A stretch of DNA of 64,000 nucleotides from Agrobacterium leguminum (GTDB lineage Bacteria > Pseudomonadota > Alphaproteobacteria > Rhizobiales > Rhizobiaceae). The stretch's first letter is position 1. Each line of letters begins with the position of its first letter. Made by a program: the position numbers and the translations under genes. Shown here piece after piece: positions 24,616 to 33,129 of the stretch. The notes beneath the pieces were generated by a model that was given only the letters and a program-made list of their open reading frames with translations, was not told the DNA's origin and did not search any database. The stretch spans positions 51,109 through 115,108 of the forward strand of contig NZ_JADQWB010000019.1 of NCBI RefSeq assembly GCF_015704895.1, in the 5' to 3' direction.

Positions 24616-25929
24616 TTACTTGGCGCGGGCGCGGTAGATGGTGTCGAGCCAGACGGCGACGACCAGAACCACACCGACGACGATGCGCTGGAAGGGCGTA
24701 TCGATGCCCACCAGCACCATGCCGGATTGCAGCGACTGCATGACGAGCGCGCCGAGCATCGCGCCCGCTATGGTTCCGACACCGCCGGCAAGCGAGGTGC
24801 CGCCGATGACGGCCGCCGCGATGGTGTAAAGCTCGTCCAGCTCGCCCTGGGCATTGGTCGCCGCATTGAGGCGGGCGGTGGAGATGGCTGCGGCGATGGC
24901 GCACAGAACGCCCATCAGCGTGAAGATCTTCACCGTCACCCAGCGGGTCTTGATGCCGGCGAGTTCGGCTGCTTCCGGATTGCCGCCGATGGCGAAGACA
25001 TAACGTCCGAAGCGCAGCCGTGTGGCGATGAAGGTCATGACCGCACCCACGGCAAGCGCCATCAGCACCGGAATGGCGATACCGTGCGAAATGAACAGAC
25101 CGCCTTCAGGCCAGGCGATGCCATTGGCATCGGCATAGTTGCGGGCGATGTTGACCGGCCATGGATAGCTGTTGACCACCGCCACGAAACCGATGACGAC
25201 AAGGCAGCCGAGCGCGGCCAGAAAATATTCCGCCCAGACGGGCCGCAACGGAAAGCCGAAACGGCGGCGCTGATGGCGGGAATTCAGGATGGCCGCAATG
25301 ATGGCGACGCAGGCGATGACGGCGGCGATCCAGCTCCATGTCGCACCAATCGAACCGCTGGTGCCGCCGCCCATCAGGCGGAAGGTCGAATCCATCGGCG
25401 CCACGGTGCGGCCGCTGGTGATGAACCACGTGCCGCCGCGCCAGACCAGCAGACCGCCGAGCGTGACGATGAAGGACGGCACGTTGAGGAAGGCGATGAT
25501 GGAGCCCTGCAGCATGCCGATGGCGCCGCCGACGAGAATACCGACCATAAGCGTGACGATCCATGTGGCCCAATGTTCGAAGCCGAGGATCTGCGGCAGG
25601 ATTTCCGCCTGCATGACACCCATGATCATGCCGGAAAAACCGAGGATCGACCCGACCGAAAGGTCGATGTTGCGGGTGACGATGACGAGCACCATGCCGG
25701 TCGCCATGACGGCCACGGACGCGGTCTGCACGGAGAGGTTCCAGAGGTTTCGCGGCGTCAGGAACAGCCCGCCGGACAGGATATGAAATCCGATCCAGAT
25801 CAGAAGAAGCGCACCGACCATGCCGAGCAGCCTGGTATCCAGCTCGGTGGCGTTGATGAAGCGCGTTATCGAGCCTGTTTTTTCCGTCTTTTGCGACGTT
25901 GTGGAATTGGATTGGGTCATATCGGCCAT
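24616..25929 (-). CDS. xylH: xylose ABC transporter permease
   Basis: A 437-residue polytopic inner-membrane permease of the RbsC/XylH family with about ten hydrophobic segments. It contains the typical SVGSILGFSGM and the EAA-like ELAGIKTRWVTVKIF region, followed by GGTSLAGGVGTIAGAMLG. The larger size compared with RbsC (about 320 residues) is usual for XylH. I chose ATG 25929 (AAGGAG 11 bases upstream); the open frame extends through a repeat element to 26142 but that part is repeat-derived and not protein. It is separated from xylF by 240 bases of repeat. Confidence 0.88.
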   Translation of the reverse strand: MADMTQSNSTTSQKTEKTGSITRFINATELDTRLLGMVGALLLIWIGFHILSGGLFLTPRNLWNLSVQTASVAVMATGMVLVIVTRNIDLSVGSILGFSGMIMGVMQAEILPQILGFEHWATWIVTLMVGILVGGAIGMLQGSIIAFLNVPSFIVTLGGLLVWRGGTWFITSGRTVAPMDSTFRLMGGGTSGSIGATWSWIAAVIACVAIIAAILNSRHQRRRFGFPLRPVWAEYFLAALGCLVVIGFVAVVNSYPWPVNIARNYADANGIAWPEGGLFISHGIAIPVLMALAVGAVMTFIATRLRFGRYVFAIGGNPEAAELAGIKTRWVTVKIFTLMGVLCAIAAAISTARLNAATNAQGELDELYTIAAAVIGGTSLAGGVGTIAGAMLGALVMQSLQSGMVLVGIDTPFQRIVVGVVLVVAVWLDTIYRARAK

Positions 25930-25955
25930 GAACTGCCGGTGCTCCTTACATCTTA

Positions 25956-25992
25956 GAGCGTTTTCGCTTTTCCCTGAATCGCGAAAACGCTC
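25956..25992. repeat. 12-bp perfect inverted repeat between xylF and xylH
   Basis: GAGCGTTTTCGC at 25956-25967 and GCGAAAACGCTC at 25981-25992 pair perfectly around a 13-base loop. It abuts a pair of tandem repeat units and is probably one end of the same composite intergenic element. Confidence 0.7.
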
Positions 25993-25997
25993 CAACG

Positions 25998-26122
25998 CTT
26001 TGTTCTGGCGCATTTCCGGACGGAAAACCGGGCTCCACTTTTCCTGGAAATGCTCTAACTCTTTGTTTTTACGCATTTCCGAACGGAAAACCGGGGCCCA
26101 CTTTTCCTGGAAATGCTCTAAA
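25998..26122. repeat. two tandem copies of a 62-bp rhizobial intergenic repeat
   Basis: Copy 1 is 25998-26059 and copy 2 is 26061-26122. They differ at about 7 of 62 positions. Each holds CATTTCCG, CGGAAAACCGG and CACTTTTCCTGGAAATGCTC, which give partial internal palindromes. This matches the style of rhizobial mosaic elements spread between genes. It sits inside the xyl operon, where it could form RNA structure that separates expression of xylF from xylHG. Confidence 0.75.
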
Positions 26123-26172
26123 GGCGCCGCGCCATGAACCATGGCGCAGCGCCCGAACCGGGACCTACTCGA

Positions 26173-27213
26173 TCAATCGCAGGCTTTGACGGTTCCGGCC
26201 TTCACACCCTGGCAGGCCGTTTCCTTCTTGATCCAGCCGGCATCGATGACGACGTTCAGATTGTCCTTGGTGATGGCGATCGGCTTCAGGAAGACCGACT
26301 GCATCGTGACCTTCTTCGGGCCGCCATCAAAGGCCGTGACGCCCTTGATCTCCGTCATCTTCTTGCCGCCGGCCAGTTCCAGCGCGATGCCTGCCGCTTC
26401 CTTGCCGAGTTCACGGCTGTCCTTCCAGACCGACACCGTCTGCGTGCCGAGCGCGACGCGGTTCAGCGCGGCGAAATCGGCATCCTGACCGGAAACGGGA
26501 ACCGAACCGGCCATGCCCTGCGCGGCGAGAGCGGCGATTGCACCGCCGGCCGTGCCGTCATTCGAGGCGACGACCGCATCGACCTTGTTGTTATTCTTGG
26601 TCAGGAACTGTTCCATGTTCTTCTGGGCATTTTCCGGCTTCCAGCCATCGGTATAGGCTTCGCCGACATTCTTGATCTTGCCGCCGTCAATGGCCGCCTT
26701 CAGCACTTCCTGCTGACCGGCGAACAGGAAGTCCGCATTCGGGTCGGAAGAAGAGCCCTTGATGAAGACGTAATTGCCTTCGGGCTTCACCTTGAAGACT
26801 TCGGCAGCCTGCAGACGGCCGACTTCCTTGTTATCGAAGGTGATGTAGAAGGCGTTCTGGTTTTCGATCAGGCGGTCGTAACCCACGACCGGAATGCCCT
26901 CGGCAACGGCCTTTTCAACGGCCGGGCCAATCGCGTCGCTGTCCTGCGCCAGAATGATCAGCGCGTTGGCGCCCTGCGAGATCAGCGATTCCACGTCGGT
27001 CAGCTGCTTTGCGGCGGATGATTGCGCGTCGGCGGAGATGTATTTCGCGCCGGCCTTGTCGAGCGCCGCCTTGATGGCTGCCTCATCCGTTTTCCAGCGT
27101 TCTTCCTGGAAATTCGACCAGGAAACGCCAACGACGAGATCGGCCGCGATAGCCGCGGTATGCAGGGAAACGAGTACGGCTGTACCCGCCAAAAGCTTGG
27201 CAAAAGAATTCAT
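26173..27213 (-). CDS. xylF: D-xylose-binding periplasmic protein
   Basis: A 346-residue solute-binding protein. ATG 27213 follows GGGAGGACATC. The N-terminus is a Sec signal peptide ([20 protein letters not shown], likely cut after AIA). The mature part is a two-lobed type I periplasmic-binding fold with [19 protein letters not shown] and [20 protein letters not shown], both typical of the ribose/xylose group. It captures xylose for XylH and XylG. It is first in the operon, and a perfect palindrome lies 84 bases upstream, next to the divergent ROK regulator. Confidence 0.9.
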   Translation of the reverse strand: MNSFAKLLAGTAVLVSLHTAAIAADLVVGVSWSNFQEERWKTDEAAIKAALDKAGAKYISADAQSSAAKQLTDVESLISQGANALIILAQDSDAIGPAVEKAVAEGIPVVGYDRLIENQNAFYITFDNKEVGRLQAAEVFKVKPEGNYVFIKGSSSDPNADFLFAGQQEVLKAAIDGGKIKNVGEAYTDGWKPENAQKNMEQFLTKNNNKVDAVVASNDGTAGGAIAALAAQGMAGSVPVSGQDADFAALNRVALGTQTVSVWKDSRELGKEAAGIALELAGGKKMTEIKGVTAFDGGPKKVTMQSVFLKPIAITKDNLNVVIDAGWIKKETACQGVKAGTVKACD

Positions 27214-27296
27214 GATGTCCTCCCGGTAAGGGCGAAGCCCCACACCTCCATGCAGGAAAAACGCCCGGAAAAAGCTGCCGGTCTCTGTGGTTTCAC

Positions 27297-27321
27297 AATT
27301 TTCTCGACAGTCGAGAAAATT
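27297..27321. promoter_or_regulatory. 11-bp perfect palindrome, probable XylR operator
   Basis: AATTTTCTCGA at 27297-27307 and TCGAGAAAATT at 27311-27321 are perfect mirror halves with a 3-base centre. The site lies in the shared promoter region between xylF and the divergent ROK gene. ROK repressors of pentose genes usually bind such AT-ended palindromes, so it probably controls both directions and is relieved by xylose. Confidence 0.8.
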
Positions 27322-27444
27322 AATGTCAGAGATTCCCCATGCTGTCAACAACGGCTGCGGGCAGCATCCGGGTGCCTTGATCTTCGCTCTGGCATGCGCC
27401 ATCAGAGTGGATCAGCACGACAGGAAAAAGGCCGTTCAGGGAGC

Positions 27445-28689
27445 ATGCCCCAGCCCATGTCCGCCATTGCAAGTACGGAACTGGTGCGCCAGAAAAACAG
27501 CCTGTCGGTGATGGCGGCGCTGCGCCTGCACGGCAGCCTTTCCCATACCGACATGTCGTCTTTCACCGGGCTTGCCTCCGCAACCGTCTCCGCCATCACC
27601 ACCGAACTTGAGCGGGCCGGTCTCATTCTGCGGAAAGAGCAGCTCGCGACTGCCGGCCGCGGCCGGCCACGCATTCTCTTCGGCCCGCGCGGCGCTTTCT
27701 GCCATGTCGCCATCGTCATCATCTCTTCCGACAGCGTGCAATATTCGTTGGTCGATTATGCCGGCAAGCTGGTGGACCGCTTCACCGAACAGAGGATTGC
27801 GGCTGAGAAAGGCACATTCGGCGGCGCGATCCTCGCCGGCCTCGCAAGACTTGCCGATCGCTCGCGCATCGACCGGCACGATATCCTCCAGGTCTCGATC
27901 AGCAGCAAGGGGCTGGTGGATGCGGCCGCGGCAACTCTTGTCTGGTCGCCGGTTCTCGGTGACGAAAGGATCGATTTCCAGCGGCTGGTTTCCGGGGACG
28001 GCCGCATTCGCGTGACGCTGAACAACGAGACGCTGCTGGCCGCAAAAGCCATCTGGATGCGGGAGCAGGCACGGGAAAACCCGGCGCCGGAAGCCCTCGT
28101 CACCCTGTCGCTCGGCCACAGCATCGGCCTTGGCATCGCCCGCTCGACGGGCGGCGCAATCGAGGTCAGCGCCCCCAATTTCGGCCATATGCTGCATCTG
28201 GCCGACGGTGCACTGTGCCGTTGCGGCACCAAAGGCTGCATTGAGGCCTATTCCGGGTTTTACGCCATCCTGCGCTCTGCTTTCGAAGCTCCGCCGCAGG
28301 CGGAACCGGCGAAATTCGTGCCGATCGCCGAGGTGGACAAGATCGCCGCCTCGGCCCGCACCGGCGCCCGCATGGCGCGGTTCGCCTTCCGCACCGCCGG
28401 GCTTGCTCTCGGCAACGGTCTTTCGCGCCTATTCAGCCTGCATGGCCACATGCCGGTCTTCATCACCGGCCCCGGCACCCGCTATTTCGATCTTCTGGAA
28501 AGCGGCCTGCGCGACGGTCTGGCGCAGTCGCAGGCGGTGCGTTTCGGCGGCATGCCGAAAATCGCCATAGCGCCCAACGAGCCGGAACTGGTGTTCGAAG
28601 GGCATATGGAGCACGCGCTTTCAGCCGCCGACGACTATATCCTGAGCGCCGACGGCCCGGAGAGACCGGTGAAGAGTTCCGGGAGCTGA
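27445..28689 (+). CDS. xylR: ROK-family transcriptional regulator, probable xylose repressor
   Basis: About 414 residues from ATG 27445. The N-terminal winged helix covers about 1-75 (SLSHTDMSSFTGLASATVSA). The ROK domain follows, with the zinc-binding CRCGTKGC motif near residue 258 and TLSLGHSIGLGIA. ROK regulators sense sugars through the kinase-like fold; this one is divergent from the xylose transporter and next to a perfect palindrome, so local repression of xylFHG with xylose as inducer is the obvious role. The frame is open upstream to 27022, but that part overlaps xylF and the operator. An in-frame ATG at 27454 is an alternative start. Confidence 0.85.
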   Translation: MPQPMSAIASTELVRQKNSLSVMAALRLHGSLSHTDMSSFTGLASATVSAITTELERAGLILRKEQLATAGRGRPRILFGPRGAFCHVAIVIISSDSVQYSLVDYAGKLVDRFTEQRIAAEKGTFGGAILAGLARLADRSRIDRHDILQVSISSKGLVDAAAATLVWSPVLGDERIDFQRLVSGDGRIRVTLNNETLLAAKAIWMREQARENPAPEALVTLSLGHSIGLGIARSTGGAIEVSAPNFGHMLHLADGALCRCGTKGCIEAYSGFYAILRSAFEAPPQAEPAKFVPIAEVDKIAASARTGARMARFAFRTAGLALGNGLSRLFSLHGHMPVFITGPGTRYFDLLESGLRDGLAQSQAVRFGGMPKIAIAPNEPELVFEGHMEHALSAADDYILSADGPERPVKSSGS

Positions 28690-28708
28690 CGGGGCAACCG
28701 GCGGATTT

Positions 28709-30253
28709 TCAGGCGCGCTCCGCCACGACTTCGGCCTTTTGTCCGCCACCCATCAGCATAGCCACGAACTCGTCGAGACCGGCAGCCTCGTCCTTGTTAA
28801 GGCGCAGGCCCTGTTTCGTGCGCCGCCAGAGAATGTCCTCGGCCGCGCAGGCCCATTCGTGCTCAACCAGCCAGCGCACCTCGCATTCATAAAGCGTGCC
28901 GCCGAAATGCCGGCCGAGGCCGGAGACATCGGTGGCGCTGCCCAACAGTTCCGCCGCCTTGGTGCCGTAGTTTCTGACAAGTCGCTCGGCATGGCGCCCA
29001 TCGAGGAAGGGATAACGGGAGACGAGCGCCCGCACCTGCGCCTCATATCTCTCAGCGCCGAAATCGCCGCCCGGCAGGTGGGAGCCCGCCGTCCACGGCT
29101 TGCCCTTTTCGCCAATCGCCGCACCGATCTTTTCCAGCGCATGTTCCGCCAGCCGCCGATAGGTGGTGAGCTTGCCGCCGAAAATATTGAGGAGTGGCGC
29201 CTCACCCTCTGTCTCTTCAACCTTCAGCACATAATCACGCGTCGCTTCCTGCGCTTTCGATGCGCCGTCATCGAAGAGGGGCCGCACGCCGGAATAGGTC
29301 CAGACGATATCTTCCGGCCGGACCGGTTCGCTGAAATAGTCGCTGGCCGCGTTGCAGAGATAGGAAATCTCCTCCTCAGAGATGCGAACGCTGGCCGGAT
29401 CGCTCTTGTAATCGCGGTCCGTGGTGCCGATCAGCGTGAAATCGCGCTCATAGGGAATGGCGAAGATGATGCGGTTATCAGGGTTCTGGAAGAAATAGGC
29501 GCGCGGATCGGAAAACTTCTTGCGCACGATGATATGGCTGCCCTGCACGAGCCGGACGTTGTGCACGTCGTTGCGGCCGAAGACGCCGGAAAGCACCTTG
29601 TCCACCCAGGGACCAGCGGCATTCACCAGCATGCGTGCTTTATGTGTCTCCGCACGTCCAGTTTTTTCGTCCAGTGTCTCGATGAGCCACAACCCGCCTT
29701 CGCGCCGTGCGGAAACGACCCGCGTGCGGTTCATGATCGTCGCGCCGCGATTAGCCGCATCGCGCGCGTTGAGGACCACGAAACGGGCATCATCCACCCA
29801 GCCGTCGGAATATTCGAAAGCTCTGGCAAAAGCCGGCTTCAGCGGCTTGCCCGCCGGATCCTTGCGAAGATCGAGCGTGCGGGTCGCCGGCAAAAGCTTG
29901 CGGCCGCCGAGATTGTCATAAAGAAACAGGCCGAGCCGGACCATCCATGCCGGGCGCACGCCGCCTTTCTGGATGGGCAGAACGAAACGCATGGGCCAGA
30001 TGACATGCGGCGCCATGGCCCAGAGGATTTCCCGCTCCATCAGCGCTTCGCGCACCAAACGAAACTCGTAATGTTCAAGATACCGCAGGCCGCCATGAAT
30101 GAGCTTGGTGGCGGCGGAAGAGGTGCCGGAAGCGAAATCGCCCTTTTCCGCAAGCGCAACGGAATAACCCCTGCCGACGGCGTCGCGGGCAATGCCGCAG
30201 CCGTTAATGCCGCCACCGATGACAAAAAGATCGAAAATATTCTCGCCGGACAT
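28709..30253 (-). CDS. glpD: aerobic glycerol-3-phosphate dehydrogenase
   Basis: A 514-residue FAD enzyme that oxidises sn-glycerol 3-phosphate to dihydroxyacetone phosphate and passes electrons to quinone at the inner membrane. The N-terminal FAD-binding Rossmann motif is VIGGGINGCGIARD, followed by SSAATKLIHGGLRYLE. The C-terminal region has the GlpD cap with LGRHFGGTLYECEVRWLV. ATG 30253 follows GGAGG; the frame runs on to 30355 into regulatory DNA. It is convergent with xylR (20 bases apart) and seems to be a single-gene unit. A set of AAACGAA repeats upstream suggests GlpR/DeoR-type control. Confidence 0.93.
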   Translation of the reverse strand: MSGENIFDLFVIGGGINGCGIARDAVGRGYSVALAEKGDFASGTSSAATKLIHGGLRYLEHYEFRLVREALMEREILWAMAPHVIWPMRFVLPIQKGGVRPAWMVRLGLFLYDNLGGRKLLPATRTLDLRKDPAGKPLKPAFARAFEYSDGWVDDARFVVLNARDAANRGATIMNRTRVVSARREGGLWLIETLDEKTGRAETHKARMLVNAAGPWVDKVLSGVFGRNDVHNVRLVQGSHIIVRKKFSDPRAYFFQNPDNRIIFAIPYERDFTLIGTTDRDYKSDPASVRISEEEISYLCNAASDYFSEPVRPEDIVWTYSGVRPLFDDGASKAQEATRDYVLKVEETEGEAPLLNIFGGKLTTYRRLAEHALEKIGAAIGEKGKPWTAGSHLPGGDFGAERYEAQVRALVSRYPFLDGRHAERLVRNYGTKAAELLGSATDVSGLGRHFGGTLYECEVRWLVEHEWACAAEDILWRRTKQGLRLNKDEAAGLDEFVAMLMGGGQKAEVVAERA

Positions 30254-30312
30254 AGAGCCTCCACGACGGCGTCGGGGATCGCGTCCCCATCGTTGAAAGA
30301 CAATTGCCATAA

Positions 30313-30352
30313 AAACGAAAATAAAACGAATGTCAAAAGAAAACAAACGAAA
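30313..30352. promoter_or_regulatory. three AAACGAA direct repeats upstream of glpD
   Basis: AAACGAAA at 30313-30320, AAACGAAT at 30324-30331 and AAACGAAA at 30345-30352 (plus strand; TTTCGTTT on the glpD strand). Spacings of 11 and 21 bases put them on one face of the helix. DeoR-family GlpR repressors bind direct repeats of this type, so this is a candidate glpD operator. Confidence 0.55.
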
Positions 30353-30424
30353 CACGTTCCGGCAAAGGCGAACGGCCGCTGCGCGCCGTCCACCGTATGG
30401 CCAGCCTCTTACGGGGTCTGTGTT

Positions 30425-30841
30425 TCAGCCATGTGTCGGGGAAACCTGCTCAAGCTCATAGAGCACACCGCCCATATCCTTCGGATGCAGAAAAAGAACG
30501 GGATTGCCATGCGCGCCGATCTTCGGCTCGCCATCACCCAGAATTCGAACGCCCTTTTTGACGAGATCGTCGCGCGCCGCGACAATGTCAGGCACTTCGA
30601 AGCAGAGATGATGCGTGCCACCGCCCGGATTTCTCTCGAGAAAAGCGGCAATCGGCGAATTTTCGCCAAGCGGATAAAGAAGCTCAATCTTGGTATTGTC
30701 AGCCTGAATGAAAACCACCGTCACGCCGTGTTCGGGTAGCGATTGCGGTTCCGAGACATCTGCGCCCAGCGCCCTGTAACGGGCAATGGCGGCATTAAGA
30801 TCGGGCACCGCGATGGCGACGTGATTTAGTCTTCCGAACAT
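30425..30841 (-). CDS. mce: methylmalonyl-CoA epimerase
   Basis: A 138-residue VOC-fold enzyme converting (S)- to (R)-methylmalonyl-CoA between propionyl-CoA carboxylase and the mutase. Metal-binding segments are visible: LNHVAIAVPD (His), THHLCFEVPDI (His) and a late GGVLYELEQ (Glu). ATG 30841 is chosen because the protein then has the normal family length and begins at the VOC strand; the frame is open to 31003 inside the mutase gene. It starts 13 bases after the mutase stop and is the last gene of the propionate operon. Confidence 0.9.
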   Translation of the reverse strand: MFGRLNHVAIAVPDLNAAIARYRALGADVSEPQSLPEHGVTVVFIQADNTKIELLYPLGENSPIAAFLERNPGGGTHHLCFEVPDIVAARDDLVKKGVRILGDGEPKIGAHGNPVLFLHPKDMGGVLYELEQVSPTHG

Positions 30842-30854
30842 GGCCGTCTCTCCC

Positions 30855-32996
30855 TCACGCGTTCCGCCGGATGCCTTCGAGCAGGTCGAGCACCTTGTTG
30901 GCGGCATCCATGACATTGGTGCCGGGGCCGAAAATCGCCGAGACACCGTGGTCAAGCAGGAACTGATAATCCTGCCGCGGAATGACGCCGCCGACCACAA
31001 CAATGATATCGTCCGCGCCCTTCTGTTTCAGCGCCTCGACCAGCTGCGGCGCCAGCGTCTTGTGACCGGCGGCGAGTGACGACATGCCGACCACATGCAC
31101 CCTGTTCTGGACGGCGAGATCGGCTGCTTCAACGGGTGTCTGAAACAGGGGTCCGGCCAGCACATCGAAACCTATATCGCCGAAGGCGGAGGCGATGACC
31201 TTCGCGCCGCGATCATGCCCGTCCTGCCCGAGCTTGGCGACCATGATGCGCGGCTTGGTGCCAATCCTCTCAGCAACACCGGAAAGCCGGGCGGCGAGCG
31301 TGGCAAGTTCCGGCTCGTCCTTATAGGCCTCGCCGTATATATCGCTCACCACCTCCGGCACGGCGGCATGGTCGCCGAAGGCCGCACGCAGCGCATCGGA
31401 AATCTCTCCCACCGTGGCGCGGGCGCGGGCGGCGACAACGGCGGCTTCGAGAATATTGCCCTTGCCGCTGCGGGCGATCTCGGAAAGCGCGTCCAGAGCT
31501 GAGCCGACCTCCTTGCCATCGCGGCGGCGGCGCGTTTCTTCGATGCGGCGGATTTGCGCGGCGCGAACGGCGGCGTTGTCGATATCGAGAACATCGATAT
31601 CCTCTTCATTTTCGAGACGATAACGGTTGACGCCGACAATGACCTCCTCGCCCTTGTCCACCGCCGCCTGGCGGCGTGTCGCCGCCTCCTCGATCAATCG
31701 TTTCGGCAGGCCTTCGGCCACGGCTTTTGTCATGCCGCCCAGCGCCTCCACCTCCTCGATCAGCGCCCAGGCCTTCTCAGCCAGCTCATCGGTCAGGCTT
31801 TCGACATAATAAGAGCCGGCCAGCGGGTCGACGACCTTCGTGACGCCGGTTTCATGCTGGAGGATGAGCTGGGTATTGCGGGCGATGCGGGCGGAAAACT
31901 CCGTCGGCAGGGCAATCGCCTCATCGAAGGAATTGGTGTGCAGCGACTGCGTGCCGCCGAGCACGGCGGACATGGCCTCAAACGCGGTGCGGACGATGTT
32001 GTTATAGGGGTCCTGTTCCTGAAGCGAGACGCCCGACGTCTGGCAATGGGTGCGCAGCATCAGCGACGACGCCTTTTGCGGCTTGAACTCCTCCATGATG
32101 CGCGACCAGAGCAGGCGCGCGGCGCGCAGCTTGGCAGCCTCCATGAAGAAATTCATGCCGATGGCGAAAAAGAACGACAGGCGGCCGGCGAAATCATCGA
32201 CATTCAACCCCTTGGCCAGCGCCGCCCGCACATATTCGCGGCCATCCGCCAGCGTGAAGGCCAGCTCCTGCACCAGCGTCGCGCCCGCTTCCTGCATGTG
32301 ATAGCCGGAAATGGAGATGGAATTGAATTTCGGCATCTCCTTCGCCGTATATTCGATGATGTCGGCAATGATCCGCATCGAGGGTTCGGGCGGATAGATA
32401 TAGGTATTGCGGACCATGAACTCCTTGAGGATATCGTTCTGGATGGTGCCCGAAAGGGCGGCACGGGGCACCCCCTGTTCTTCCCCCGCAACGATGAAAC
32501 TGGCGAGCACCGGAATGACCGCGCCATTCATGGTCATCGACACCGAGACTTTTTCGAGCGGAATGCCGTCGAACAGAATTTTCATGTCCTCGACGCTGTC
32601 GATCGCCACGCCCGCCTTGCCGACATCGCCTTCGACGCGCGGATGATCGCTGTCATAACCGCGATGGGTGGCGAGATCGAACGCCACGGAAACGCCCTGC
32701 TGACCGGCGGCGAGCGCCTTGCGGTAAAAGGCGTTCGAGGCTTCGGCCGTGGAAAAACCGGCATATTGACGGATCGTCCATGGCCGGCCGGCATACATGG
32801 TGGCGCGCGGGCCGCGCGTGAATGGCGCAAAGCCCGGCAGGCTGTCGAGATGGGAAATCTTTTGAAGATCGTCAATCGTATAGAGCGGCTTGACCTCAAT
32901 GCCTTCGGGCGTGTGCCAGACGAGCGTTTCCGGTGAACGCTTCAGCTCTTTTTCGGCAAGCTGCAGCCAATCCCGCACCGTTTTTTCACCCGACAT
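30855..32996 (-). CDS. bhbA: methylmalonyl-CoA mutase
   Basis: A 713-residue adenosylcobalamin-dependent mutase making succinyl-CoA from (R)-methylmalonyl-CoA. The large N-terminal TIM barrel binds the CoA ester ([20 protein letters not shown] and TRSLHTN-type [14 protein letters not shown]). The C-terminal B12-binding domain has the DxHxxG motif in [11 protein letters not shown] with the cobalt-ligand His, then the GGVIPRQD loop. It is a full-length single-chain type. It lies in the pccA-mutase-mce transcript; the cofactor could be supplied by the adenosyltransferase at 44422-45000. Confidence 0.95.
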   Translation of the reverse strand: MSGEKTVRDWLQLAEKELKRSPETLVWHTPEGIEVKPLYTIDDLQKISHLDSLPGFAPFTRGPRATMYAGRPWTIRQYAGFSTAEASNAFYRKALAAGQQGVSVAFDLATHRGYDSDHPRVEGDVGKAGVAIDSVEDMKILFDGIPLEKVSVSMTMNGAVIPVLASFIVAGEEQGVPRAALSGTIQNDILKEFMVRNTYIYPPEPSMRIIADIIEYTAKEMPKFNSISISGYHMQEAGATLVQELAFTLADGREYVRAALAKGLNVDDFAGRLSFFFAIGMNFFMEAAKLRAARLLWSRIMEEFKPQKASSLMLRTHCQTSGVSLQEQDPYNNIVRTAFEAMSAVLGGTQSLHTNSFDEAIALPTEFSARIARNTQLILQHETGVTKVVDPLAGSYYVESLTDELAEKAWALIEEVEALGGMTKAVAEGLPKRLIEEAATRRQAAVDKGEEVIVGVNRYRLENEEDIDVLDIDNAAVRAAQIRRIEETRRRRDGKEVGSALDALSEIARSGKGNILEAAVVAARARATVGEISDALRAAFGDHAAVPEVVSDIYGEAYKDEPELATLAARLSGVAERIGTKPRIMVAKLGQDGHDRGAKVIASAFGDIGFDVLAGPLFQTPVEAADLAVQNRVHVVGMSSLAAGHKTLAPQLVEALKQKGADDIIVVVGGVIPRQDYQFLLDHGVSAIFGPGTNVMDAANKVLDLLEGIRRNA

Positions 32997-33129
32997 GCAT
33001 CTCTCCCCTTCTGCATTTCATTTTAGCACTGTGGCCGGTGATCGTGACGAAAATCGAACGATCCGCCCGCAGGTCCGACCCCGTAAACCGCTCCGGCCCA
33101 CATGCGTTCCGGAAAAACGGCAGCGGCCA

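Noticed and set aside
23917..25956. 679-aa rightward frame opposite xylG and xylH
   Set aside because: It is antisense to two genes with clear ABC motifs, is His/Asp/Arg-rich without any domain, and crosses both genes and their gap. It reflects GC-rich codon bias.
25998..26122. Tandem repeat pair as a CRISPR remnant
   Set aside because: The copies are adjacent (one base apart) without spacers, 62 bases long and internally palindromic, as in rhizobial intergenic repeats; no cas genes are near.
25930..26142. N-terminal extension of XylH to 26142
   Set aside because: The extra residues are a translation of the repeat units (the same FQEKW motif twice) and are not part of the permease family.
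28739..30739. 666-aa rightward frame opposite glpD and mce
   Set aside because: The minus strand carries unmistakable GlpD and epimerase sequences; the rightward product has no coherent fold or ribosome site.
31554..32936. 460-aa rightward frame inside the mutase gene
   Set aside because: Antisense to the methylmalonyl-CoA mutase; composition is typical of a reversed codon shadow.
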